Of a stretch of 64,000 bases of DNA, positions 27,260 through 34,943 are shown piece after piece (positions within the stretch are counted from its first letter, which is position 1; the number at the start of each line of letters is the position of its first letter). Under the pieces are notes generated by a model that saw nothing but the letters and a program-made list of their open reading frames with translations, was not told the DNA's origin and did no database searches. Source of the DNA: Pseudomonas fildesensis (GTDB taxonomy: Bacteria; Pseudomonadota; Gammaproteobacteria; Pseudomonadales; Pseudomonadaceae); the NCBI RefSeq assembly GCF_001050345.1, contig NZ_LFMW01000013.1, forward strand, positions 62,001 to 126,000. Direction: 5' to 3'. The position numbers were made by a program, and so were the translations under genes.

Positions 27260-27454
27260 CTATCGCTTTCCGTTCGTATCGGGAATAAAGCTACCCAAGA
27301 AAAAGACAGTCGCAGGCCCTATGAGCCAAGCGGCGGTCGTTCCCGGACTGACAATTGGTACGGCGATAGCAATTGCAAACAGGCCTACCCCTGTCCATAG
27401 CCGCTTACGCGGCGTGAACCACACGCGGAACGCTTCAAGCTTTTTACCGACCAT
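27260..27454 (-). CDS. Small two-helix membrane protein, paralogue of the one at 14874
   Basis: A 64-residue protein starting MVGKKLEAFRVWFTPRKRLW, then two hydrophobic helices and a tail ending NGKR. AAGGAGGTGGTA precedes the ATG. Length, N-terminal motif, C-terminal KR and the leader CAAGGAG.TGGTAATGG agree with the gene at 14874-15068. The helix sequences have diverged, while the start region is almost the same at DNA level. Confidence 0.75.
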   Translation of the reverse strand: MVGKKLEAFRVWFTPRKRLWTGVGLFAIAIAVPIVSPGTTAAWLIGPATVFFLGSFIPDTNGKR

Positions 27455-27547
27455 TACCACCTCCTTGTTTGATAAGCAGCAAAGCATATCACCCACCTTA
27501 ACGAATCACGCCAGCCGGCGAGGCAGGCGCACGCTTGGAGATAACCC

Positions 27548-27933
27548 ATGAGCACTTTTGCAGTGTTTGGAATGACCCTCGATGTCGCCATGGCCGAGGC
27601 GAGGAAGACCGTAAAAACCACCCGACCCGACCCGAAGCGCCCCGGCCACAAGACTGAGCTTTCGGTCGATGACTGGCTGATCAAGGTTTCTCAGAAGGCC
27701 GAACAGATCATGGGGGGGTCAGGGTAAAGCAGCTAACGCTCTTCGACGCACCGCAGTATGCAGAGCACTTCATTGAGCTTGCACGCAAGGGCAGCAAATG
27801 CCGAGACATGCGGATAAAGGCCAAGCGCACGCTGGTCGATGCCCAGGGCGAGCCAATCATTAACCCGAAGACGAAAGCGCCAAAGGTCGGGTTTACGGAA
27901 TGGCCGTCAAAGCAACAAGACCAGGCCGCGTAA
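27548..27933 (+). pseudogene. Prophage hypothetical gene broken by a poly-G frameshift
   Basis: The first part (27548-27727) reads MSTFAVFGMTLDVAMAEARK and on to EQIMGGSG before TAA. From about 27715 another phase continues RVKQLTLFDAPQYAEHFIEL to a TAA at 27933 without any start codon of its own. Intact phage proteins of this type run as one chain through both halves. The switch point is a run of seven G at 27712-27718; one more G would restore the frame. It lies directly before the methyltransferase gene, as in phage early regions. Confidence 0.75.
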
Positions 27934-27957
27934 CCCACACGAACATCGAGAACCGCC

Positions 27958-29078
27958 ATGACCATCACCTACGGCTCTGTTTGCTCCGGCATCGAGGCTG
28001 CAACACAAGCGTGGCACCCGCTGGGCATGCGCGGCGCCTGGTTCGCCGAGATTGAACCGTTCCCCTCGGCGGTCCTGGCCCACCACTACCCCGATGTTCC
28101 AAACCACGGCGACATGACCAAGCTGGCCGCCCTGGTGCTGGCCGGAAAGATCCCCGCGCCGGACGTGCTGGTCGGCGGTACCCCGCGCCAGGCCTTCTCG
28201 GTCGCCGGTATGCGCGAAGGCCTCACCGACCCGCGCGGCGCCCTAACCATCAAATACGTGGAGCTTGCAGATGCAGTTGACTATGTTCACGCCGGCCTGC
28301 GAAAGCCCGCCAGCGTCATCGTCTGGGAGAACGTCCCCGGCGTCCCCAGTGACAAAGGGAGCGCCTTCGGATGCGTTCTTGGCGCGCTTGCTGGGGAAGA
28401 CTGCGAGCTGCAGCCTCCAGGGAAGAAATGGCAGGACGCTGGTTGTGTGTATGGACCCAAAAGAACAATCGCGTGGCGGATCCTGGACGCCCAATATTTC
28501 GGCCTGGCCCAACGACGCCGTCGTGTGTTCGTTGTCGCAAGTGCTCGTGACGGATTCGATCCCAACGAGGTACTTTTTGAGCGCGAAGGCGTGCGCCGGG
28601 ATACTGCGCCGCGCAGAGGCGAGGGGCAAGACGTTACCGGAACAGCTCCTTTCGGCCCTGCACTCCAGTGCGGATGTGGATACGTCTTCGCTGAATCCCT
28701 AGGCCAGTACGGATGTCCGAACTGCGAAGGCGACGAGGGGCCAGCAGTCTATATGTTCGGTGGGATACCGCCGTTCGGCGGCCATAGCCTGGGCGGCTCG
28801 ATCGAACGCGCAGCAACGCTCACCGCCAAGGACAGCCGGCTGGACATCGAAAGTGAGACATTCTTCATTCACCCAGAGGTCGCCGGAACGCTAACCAGCC
28901 ACGCGTTCAGTGGAGGCGCAGGCGGAAGGCCTGACGGCGCAGCGGTAGGACACTTCCTTGTTGCGCCGAAGCTCGCCGGCGGAGGCAGAAAGAGCGGCGG
29001 ATACAGCTACGACGACATTCCATGCGTTGCCGCGACTCTCGACGCGAGCTGGCCTTCGAATACGACGCATCAGAGTAG
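27958..29078 (+). pseudogene. Prophage C5-cytosine DNA methyltransferase, catalytically dead and C-terminally replaced
   Basis: The N-terminus YGSVCSGIEAATQAW is motif I and VIVWENVPGV is motif IV (ENV). Motif IV's partner loop, which should be GGTPCQAFS, reads GGTPRQAFS, so the nucleophilic Cys is Arg (residue 77, codon 28186-28188). A zinc-ribbon-like CGCGYVF..CPNC insert follows. Homology to the family stops near residue 360 (ATLDAS); motifs IX-X are absent, and the frame runs on out of phase to 29220. The gene is therefore inactive and part of the prophage decay. Confidence 0.85.
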
Positions 29079-29228
29079 GTGCAGGCATCTTGGCTTGCTG
29101 AAGGTATCGCCGACTGTGCAGCCTGGAACCCAACCAAGCCCGATGGCGAAGGCTGGTTCGTCTTCTCGATCCACGATACCGACGACGGCCCGATCTGCGT
29201 GTGGGTGCAACAGGTGGTGACGCCATGA
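29079..29228 (+). pseudogene. C-terminal fragment of a phage hypothetical protein
   Basis: A 49-codon frame begins at a GTG just after a TAG and reads WLAEGIADCAAWNPTKPDGE, then GWFVFSIHDTDDGPICVWVQ, stopping in an ATGA overlap with the next gene. This overlap is normal for phage gene order, but the N-terminal part of the protein is missing. It lies out of phase inside the methyltransferase tail. Confidence 0.55.
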
Positions 29229-29503
29229 ATGAAATCAAAGAACGCCCCATCCTGTTCTCGGCGCCGATGGTGCGCGCCATCCTGGAAGGCCGGAAGACGG
29301 TCACGCGGCGGGCGGTGAAAGGCTTCCAGATCCCTACCGAGGACACTGCCATTCCGGTTGGAGATCGTCAGCGCTGGAACGCAATAGGCCAGCGAGACCC
29401 GCGCTATGGCTTCTGTGTATTTGGATCGACCGAAGCAGAGTGCGCCAGGGAACTGGAACCGTACGCACCTTGCCCATATGGCCGGCGCGGCAACCGGCTG
29501 TGA
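29225..29503 (+). pseudogene. Truncated phage ASCH-like protein
   Basis: Starting MNEIKERPILFSAPMVRAIL, then EGRKTVTRRAVKG, it matches the N-terminus of a common phage protein with an ASCH-type fold. It goes on to CPYGRRGNRL and stops, at the place where the family continues with a WVRE-type motif. About half the protein is lost where integrase homology begins in another phase. Confidence 0.65.
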
Positions 29504-29948
29504 CGTACTGATCATGTGCAGCGACGACACCGAAGGTGACTACTTCCTCGTGACACAGGGCAAGACCGGTCAGAAGCTCAGAATCCTGATGCGTACGGAA
29601 GCGGGAGAAAACAGCCTGGGGAGATTGGTGCGGGAGATAACCGAGAGGAATGCCTGCCACCCTTCCAAATACCTGCTGATAAACAAATACGCGAAGAGGA
29701 TGACAAAAGGGATGTTGCGCCTGCGCTGGGACAAGGCGCGGGAGAAGGCCCAGCAGAAGGCAATCGATCAGGGCGACCCAGTACTGGCAGCCAAGATAGG
29801 AGGGTTTCAATTCCGCGACATTCGGCCTAAGGCAGCCTCGGAAATCGTCGATATCGGAGACGCAAGCCTACTGCTCGGGCACAGCAAACAGGAGATCACC
29901 AAACGGGTTTACAGGAGGATCGGTGCGACCGCCAAGCCCTCCAAATAG
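29476..29948 (+). pseudogene. Prophage tyrosine integrase, C-terminal catalytic fragment
   Basis: From about 29485 the frame matches the catalytic half of a phage integrase: TGCDVLIM, FLVTQGKTGQKLRI, the second Arg box FQFRDIRPKAASE, and LLGHSKQEITKRVYRR with the catalytic Tyr. The DNA-binding arm and the first catalytic Arg (TGxR region, here TGCD) are missing. An in-frame ATG at 29406 adds unrelated residues. It ends about 115 bases from the 3' end of tRNA-Ser, as expected for integration into that tRNA. Confidence 0.85.
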
Positions 29949-29953
29949 GCAAA

Positions 29954-29989
29954 GTTTCGGAACGCCTACCCAAAAGTTTCGGAACGCCT
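29954..29989 (+). repeat. Tandem direct repeat beside the integrase
   Basis: GTTTCGGAACGCCT occurs at 29954-29967 and again at 29976-29989, a period of 22 bases. The place between the integrase stop and the tRNA suggests integrase arm-type binding sites. Confidence 0.6.
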
Positions 29990-30028
29990 TCCAAAAACCG
30001 CCTTTTCCTGCCCAAACCCCAGAAACGC

Positions 30029-30054
30029 AAAAGCCCCGCATTGCGGGGCTTTCG
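30029..30054 (-). terminator. Terminator downstream of tRNA-Ser
   Basis: AAAAGCCCCGCA-TTGCGGGGCTTT is a strong GC hairpin flanked by A and T runs. On the minus strand it lies 10 bases after the tRNA 3' end and is followed by TTTTGCGTTT. Confidence 0.75.
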
Positions 30055-30063
30055 TTTGAATCT

Positions 30064-30154
30064 TGGCGGGAAACCAGGGATTCGAACCCTGGGAACGCTA
30101 TTAACGTTCGCCGGTTTTCAAGACCGGTGCATTCAACCACTCTGCCAATTTCCC
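30064..30154 (-). tRNA. tRNA-Ser (anticodon TGA)
   Basis: The minus strand folds as a 91-base class II tRNA: acceptor GGGAAAT pairs with GTTTCCC, followed by G and encoded CCA. The anticodon arm is CCGGTCTTGAAAACCGG with anticodon TGA. A long variable arm (GCGAACGTTAATAGCGTTC region) is typical of serine tRNAs, and the T arm is CCAGGGTTCGAATCCCTGG. It is the probable attachment site of the neighbouring prophage remnant. Confidence 0.95.
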
Positions 30155-30306
30155 TTTTGCATCACAGGATTATAGTAGCCCATCCTGTCTCAGCGGGCGC
30201 CATAATACCCGAATGAAACACACTGTCAAACTCTCGCCATCGCTTGTTACATAGCGTCTGTTATGATCTTTGCGACTGAACGTTTCAAAACTGAAGGAGT
30301 GTCGCC

Positions 30307-30978
30307 ATGCGCGAACAGAATTACGCAGTGAATGGTAACGCGCAGGCTGAGCAGCTTGAAGTCAGCCGCGTCTTGCGCAACACGTACGGCTTGCTCGCCC
30401 TTACCCTCGCATTCAGCGGCGTGATGGCGTTCGTGGCCCAGCAGATGCACGTCGGCTACCCGAATATCTTTGTCGTGTTGATCGGCTTCTATGGTCTGTT
30501 CTTCCTGACCAACAAGCTGCGTGACTCGGCCTGGGGCCTGGTGTCGGCGTTTGCCTTGACCGGCTTCATGGGCTTCATCCTCGGCCCGATCCTTAACCGT
30601 TACCTCGGCATGGCCGGCGGTGCGGAAGTGGTCAGCTCGGCGTTTGCCATGACGGCGCTGGTGTTTGGTGGCCTGTCGGCTTACGTGCTGATTACGCGCA
30701 AGGACATGAGTTTCCTGGGTGGTTTCATCACTGCAGGCTTCTTCGTGTTGCTGGCTGCGGTGGTCGCAGGCATGTTCTTCCAGATCAGCGGTCTGCAACT
30801 GGCGATCAGCGCGGGTTTTGTGCTGTTCTCCTCGGTGTGCATCCTGTTCCAGACCAGCGCGATCATCCACGGCGGTGAGCGCAACTACATCATGGCGACC
30901 GTCAGCCTGTATGTATCGATCTACAACCTGTTCATCAGCCTGTTGCAGATCTTCGGCATCATGAGCCGCGACGACTGA
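30307..30978 (+). CDS. yccA: BI-1/YccA family inner-membrane protein
   Basis: A 223-residue protein with seven membrane helices (for example YGLLALTLAFSGVMAFVAQQ and LGGFITAGFFVLLAAVVAG). It belongs to the Bax inhibitor-1 family. Its bacterial member YccA interacts with the protease FtsH and modulates degradation of membrane proteins such as SecY. GAAGGAG precedes the ATG, and a strong terminator follows. It stands alone next to tRNA-Ser, as in other Pseudomonas genomes. Confidence 0.9.
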   Translation: MREQNYAVNGNAQAEQLEVSRVLRNTYGLLALTLAFSGVMAFVAQQMHVGYPNIFVVLIGFYGLFFLTNKLRDSAWGLVSAFALTGFMGFILGPILNRYLGMAGGAEVVSSAFAMTALVFGGLSAYVLITRKDMSFLGGFITAGFFVLLAAVVAGMFFQISGLQLAISAGFVLFSSVCILFQTSAIIHGGERNYIMATVSLYVSIYNLFISLLQIFGIMSRDD

Positions 30979-30996
30979 TTCATACCGCAACAAACA

Positions 30997-31028
30997 ATGC
31001 CCCGTATCGAAAGATGCGGGGCATTTTT
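30997..31028 (+). terminator. Rho-independent terminator of the BI-1 gene
   Basis: ATGCCCCGTATC-GAAA-GATGCGGGGCAT is an almost fully paired 12 bp stem with a GAAA loop, followed by TTTTT. It may also serve murB on the other strand. Confidence 0.9.
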
Positions 31029-31053
31029 GTTTTCAGGCTGTTTGTTTCAAGGC

Positions 31054-32073
31054 TCAGTACTGGTTGGGTTCCATTTCCAGTTCGACCTTGAAGCGTTCGG
31101 CAATATCCTGCTGGATACGTCGCGCCAGGTTCGCAATATCGTGACCCGAAGCGCCACCATAGTTCACCAGCACCAACGCCTGCATTTTATGCACGCCCGC
31201 ATCGCCATCACGAAAGCCCTTCCAGCCGGCCTTGTCGATCAACCAGCCGGCAGCGAGCTTCATCTGCCCGTCGGCCTGAGGGTAGGTAACCAGGTCCGGA
31301 TACAGGCTCTGCAGCTCTGCGGCCAGAGCCTGGGACACCAGCGGGTTCTTGAAGAAGCTGCCCGCATTGCCAAGCTCCGCCGGGTCCGGCAGTTTTTCCC
31401 GGCGAATGCTGCAAATCGCCTGGCTGACGTCGCTGGGCGTAGCGTCGGTGATCCCCTGCCCCGCCAGGCGCTGTTGCACCGGGCCGTAGTCGAGTTTGAG
31501 ATGGCTGGCGCGGCTCAGGGCAAAACGCACCCGCAGAATCAACCAGCGCCCCGTCTCGTGTTTAAACAGGCTGTCACGGTAGGCGAACTTGCATTCCTGG
31601 AGGCTGAAGTCCCGCAGCTCGCCGGTCTGGCGATCCAGGGCGGTCAGGCCGGCAAACACGTCCTTGATCTCCACACCGTAGGCGCCAATGTTCTGCATAG
31701 GCGCCGCACCGACGGTGCCGGGGATCAGGCTGAGGTTTTCCAGGCCGCAGAAGCCGTGCTCGAGGGTCCACAGCACAAACGGGTGCCACGCTTCACCCGC
31801 TTCGGCCTCGACCACCACGTGCACGCCATCATCGTTCAGCACGCGAATACCCTGGGTCGCCATGCGCAACACCAACGCCGGAATATCCTGCGTCAGCAGC
31901 AAGTTGCTGCCACCGCCGATCACCAGCAACGGCAGCGCCTGCGCGGCCGCGTAGGCCAAGGCTTCACGCACATCGGAGTCGCTACGGGCCTCAGCGAACA
32001 GCCGGGCGCGCACATCGATACCAAAGCTGTTGAATGGCTTGAGCGATACCTGCGCAAGCACTTGCAAGGTCAT
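31054..32073 (-). CDS. murB: UDP-N-acetylenolpyruvoylglucosamine reductase
   Basis: A 339-residue cytoplasmic flavoenzyme reducing UDP-GlcNAc-enolpyruvate to UDP-MurNAc with NADPH, an early peptidoglycan step. It shows LVIGGGSNLLL (FAD site), GIPGTVGAAPMQNIGAYG and a C-terminal GNAGSFFKNP with the catalytic Ser. The length is that of type I MurB. It overlaps the phosphatase gene by 4 nt and ends a minus-strand operon with kdsB and lpxK. Confidence 0.96.
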   Translation of the reverse strand: MTLQVLAQVSLKPFNSFGIDVRARLFAEARSDSDVREALAYAAAQALPLLVIGGGSNLLLTQDIPALVLRMATQGIRVLNDDGVHVVVEAEAGEAWHPFVLWTLEHGFCGLENLSLIPGTVGAAPMQNIGAYGVEIKDVFAGLTALDRQTGELRDFSLQECKFAYRDSLFKHETGRWLILRVRFALSRASHLKLDYGPVQQRLAGQGITDATPSDVSQAICSIRREKLPDPAELGNAGSFFKNPLVSQALAAELQSLYPDLVTYPQADGQMKLAAGWLIDKAGWKGFRDGDAGVHKMQALVLVNYGGASGHDIANLARRIQQDIAERFKVELEMEPNQY

Positions 32074-32534
32074 AACCGCCCCTTCAATTCGATCACCAAT
32101 AAATCACAGGCTCGCTCGATCAGGTCCAGAACCCGTTCAAAGCCTTGTTCGCCTTCGTAATAAGGGTCTGGCACTTCGTCCACCTCGGCGTCGTAGCGAC
32201 GCAGGAACAGATCCAGCTCAGCGTTGCCCTGCGCCGGCTGCAACGCCTTGAGGTTGCGCAGGTTGCTGAGGTCCATGGCCAGGATCAGGTCATACCGCGC
32301 AAAATCGGCACGGGAGACCTGCTGCGCGCGCTGGGACGATAAATCGTAACCCCGCACCAATGCAGCACGCTGGCTGCGCTGGTCCGGTGGGTTGCCGACA
32401 TGCCAGTCGCCGGTACCGGCAGACGCCACGTCGACCTGGCCAGCCAAACCCGCTTCGCGCAACTTATGGCGCAGCACGCCTTCTGCGGTGGGCGAACGAC
32501 AGATGTTGCCCAGGCAGACAAACAGGACCTCCAT
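32070..32534 (-). CDS. Low-molecular-weight protein tyrosine phosphatase
   Basis: A 154-residue phosphatase. MEVLFVCLGNICRSPTAEG holds the P-loop CLGNICRS with the nucleophilic Cys, and VPDPYYEGEQGF holds the general-acid Asp. The ATG shares a base with the kdsB stop. In envelope operons such enzymes dephosphorylate tyrosine kinases of polysaccharide assembly; the actual partner is not seen here. Confidence 0.93.
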   Translation of the reverse strand: MEVLFVCLGNICRSPTAEGVLRHKLREAGLAGQVDVASAGTGDWHVGNPPDQRSQRAALVRGYDLSSQRAQQVSRADFARYDLILAMDLSNLRNLKALQPAQGNAELDLFLRRYDAEVDEVPDPYYEGEQGFERVLDLIERACDLLVIELKGRL

Positions 32535-33298
32535 CAGGCCCCCAGCAGGCGACGGACGCGCTCGAGGTCTTCCAGGGTGTCGACACCGGCAGGTGGTGCT
32601 TCCAGGGCATCGCCCACATGGATGCGCACGCCATGCCACAGGGCACGCAGCTGCTCCAGGGATTCGGTATTTTCCAGCCAGCACGGGCCCCAGCTGACGA
32701 AGTCATGCAGGAAACCGGCGCGGTAGGCGTAGATGCCGATATGGCGGCGGTACGGCACACCCTCCGGCAGCACGTCGGGGTTCTTGGCGAACGCGTCCCG
32801 TGCCCAAGGCAGGATCGAACGGCTGAACGTCAGCGCCAGGCCATTCATATCGGTGACCACTTTCACCACGCCCCGGTTGAACAGCGTATCGATGTCTTCG
32901 ATCGGTTCGGACAGGGTCGCCATGCGCGCTTCACCGTGGGCAGCCAGGTTGGCAGCCACCTGGTCGATCACGCTTGGCGGGATCAGCGGTTCGTCACCTT
33001 GTACGTTGACCACAATAGCGTCAGGCGCCAAGCCAAGCTTTGCAGCCACTTCGGCCAAGCGGTCCGTGCCGGAGTTGTGGTCTTCACGGGTCAGCACCGC
33101 TTCGGCACCAAAACCTTTGCAGGCCTCGATGATGCGCGGGTCATCGGTGGCGACTACCACGCGCTGGGCGCTGCTTTTACAGGCCTGTTCCCACACCAGC
33201 TGGATCATCGGCTTGTTGCCGATCAGTTGCAGCGGCTTGCCCGGCAGGCGGGTCGATGCATAACGCGAGGGAATAACAACGGTAAAGGCAGTGGTCAT
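32534..33298 (-). CDS. kdsB: 3-deoxy-manno-octulosonate cytidylyltransferase
   Basis: A 254-residue enzyme that makes CMP-Kdo for the LPS inner core. It shows VIPSRYASTRLPGKPLQ (nucleotide binding), VVVATDDPRI, LTREDHNSGTDRLAEV and VVNVQGDEPLIP, all typical for KdsB. It starts 4 nt inside the end of the Trm112-like gene and runs into the phosphatase gene. Confidence 0.96.
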   Translation of the reverse strand: MTTAFTVVIPSRYASTRLPGKPLQLIGNKPMIQLVWEQACKSSAQRVVVATDDPRIIEACKGFGAEAVLTREDHNSGTDRLAEVAAKLGLAPDAIVVNVQGDEPLIPPSVIDQVAANLAAHGEARMATLSEPIEDIDTLFNRGVVKVVTDMNGLALTFSRSILPWARDAFAKNPDVLPEGVPYRRHIGIYAYRAGFLHDFVSWGPCWLENTESLEQLRALWHGVRIHVGDALEAPPAGVDTLEDLERVRRLLGA

Positions 33299-33480
33299 TT
33301 ATCCAGGCGCTCATCGGTGGTCAGGGTCCGGGCTTCGCTTTCCAGCATGACCGGGATGCCGTCGCGGATCGGGTAAGCGAGGCCGGCACCCTTGCTGATC
33401 AGCTCGGTTTTGTCGGCGCTGAGCTTGAGCGGGCCTTTGCAGATTGGGCAAGCGAGGATATCGAGCAGTTTGGTGTCCAT
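33295..33480 (-). CDS. Trm112/YcaR family small protein
   Basis: A 61-residue protein, MDTKLLDILACPICKGPLKL at the start, with a CPIC zinc-knuckle half and LAYPIRDGIPVMLESEAR. This family regularly lies between lpxK and kdsB in gammaproteobacteria. In other organisms Trm112 activates methyltransferases, but its job here is unproven. Confidence 0.92.
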   Translation of the reverse strand: MDTKLLDILACPICKGPLKLSADKTELISKGAGLAYPIRDGIPVMLESEARTLTTDERLDK

Positions 33481-33504
33481 GAGTGTGTCCTGGAAAGAAG
33501 CGTT

Positions 33505-34515
33505 TTAAGGCAAGAGACGGGCGGGTAACAGGCGCATCAGCTGCGTGTCGAACCAGACGATAAACGCCGGCGACGGTACCGCGTCCACCGCAAGGTACCA
33601 CCAGTCAGGCCGGGCGAAGGCGCGGCACTTCACCGCGTCCTTCTCGGTCATGACCAGCGGCAATGACGGCGTAAAACTCAAGACCTCGGCACTGTAGGGC
33701 GCGTGGTCGGCAAAAGCATGGGGTATGGGCTGCCAGTGTAGCGTTTCAAGGGTATTGAAGAAACGTTGCGGGTTACCGATGCCGGCGACCGCATGCACCT
33801 GCTGGCCCGCCGGGAAGTGCTCGACCGGCTGGCGCTCGCGGCTTTGCAGGTTGACCAGTGCCGTGGGTAGCAGGCGGAAGGCAAAACCATCGTCTCGATC
33901 CGAGCCGGCGCCGTTGTACAGAAGCGCATCAACGCTCTGCAGGCGCTCCACCGGTTCACGCAACGGCCCGGCAGGCAGGCAACGGCGATTGCCCAGGCCA
34001 CGGGCGGCGTCTATCAGCACCAGCTCAAGATCGCGGGCGAGACGGTAGTGCTGCAGACCATCGTCGGAGAGAATCAGGTCCAGGGTTTCGCTGGCCAGCA
34101 GGGCCTTGACCGCGCGACTGCGGTCCGGATCGATCATCAGCGGCACGCCGCTGCGCTGCACGATCAACAGCGGCTCGTCGCCGGCCACCTCAGCGCTGTC
34201 AGTGGCTGACACCCGCCACGGCAATTGCGGCGGCTTGGCGCCATAGCCGCGACTGACCACGCCCACGCGCAAACCACAGCGCCGGCAGTGCTCGATCAAC
34301 CACAGGATCAACGGCGTCTTGCCGGTGCCGCCCACGGTGATGTTACCGACCACCACCACCGGCACCGGTGACTGGTAGATCTGACCCTCACCCGCCAGGA
34401 AACGCGCGCGCTTGCGCTGCACCACGCGGCGATACAGCGATTCCAGCGGGCGCAACAGCGCGAGTGCCGGATGGCCCTCGTACCAGGCCTTGAGCAAACG
34501 ATCGGACATGGCCAT
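33505..34515 (-). CDS. lpxK: Tetraacyldisaccharide 4'-kinase
   Basis: A 336-residue inner-membrane-associated kinase that phosphorylates the lipid A precursor. The Walker A-like GNITVGGTGKTPL, VVSRGYGAKP and DDGLQHYRLARDLELVLID are LpxK signatures. The N-terminal hydrophobic part LLKAWYEGHPALALLRPLE associates with the membrane. The ATG shares a base with the exbD-like stop; a second ATG two codons later is possible. Confidence 0.95.
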   Translation of the reverse strand: MAMSDRLLKAWYEGHPALALLRPLESLYRRVVQRKRARFLAGEGQIYQSPVPVVVVGNITVGGTGKTPLILWLIEHCRRCGLRVGVVSRGYGAKPPQLPWRVSATDSAEVAGDEPLLIVQRSGVPLMIDPDRSRAVKALLASETLDLILSDDGLQHYRLARDLELVLIDAARGLGNRRCLPAGPLREPVERLQSVDALLYNGAGSDRDDGFAFRLLPTALVNLQSRERQPVEHFPAGQQVHAVAGIGNPQRFFNTLETLHWQPIPHAFADHAPYSAEVLSFTPSLPLVMTEKDAVKCRAFARPDWWYLAVDAVPSPAFIVWFDTQLMRLLPARLLP

Positions 34516-34943
34516 CAGGGTGGGCTCGCCGCCTCGACGGTGGTCATGCGCAGGTGGCTGAAACCGAGCTTGCCGGCGGCATCCATTGCTGTGATCACGG
34601 CTTGATGCTGAGTCTTGCCGTCGGCACTGATGGACAAGGGCATTTTGGTGTCGCCACCGGATTCCTTCTGCAAGGCGTCCATCAAGCTGGCGAGGTCGTT
34701 TTTCTCGAGCAACTGGTTGTTGACCGAAAACACCCCGTCGGCGCTGATGGCGATGTCCAGTTGCTTGACCTCCTGGTCCTCGGCCGGCGAGCCGCTGACC
34801 GCTTCCGGCAAATCAACGCGCAGTTCGGTTTGGCGGGTAAACGTCGTGGTCACGACAAAAAACAGCAGCAGGATAAACACCACGTCAATCAGCGACGCTA
34901 GGTTGATATCGACATTTTCCCGTTGCTTGCGGCGAAATTTCAC
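34515..34943 (-). CDS. ExbD/TolR family biopolymer transport protein
   Basis: A 142-residue protein with a short cytoplasmic part and one helix (LASLIDVVFILLLFFVVTTT) bearing the conserved Asp of the proton path, followed by a periplasmic domain. It pairs with the ExbB-like protein encoded directly before it (4 nt overlap). The lpx-linked copy is distinct from the main TonB and Tol systems of pseudomonads. Confidence 0.92.
   Translation of the reverse strand: MKFRRKQRENVDINLASLIDVVFILLLFFVVTTTFTRQTELRVDLPEAVSGSPAEDQEVKQLDIAISADGVFSVNNQLLEKNDLASLMDALQKESGGDTKMPLSISADGKTQHQAVITAMDAAGKLGFSHLRMTTVEAASPP

Noticed and set aside
29868..30140. 90-codon minus-strand frame across the tRNA-Ser region
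   Set aside because: It covers the tRNA and terminator and arises from their stable composition.
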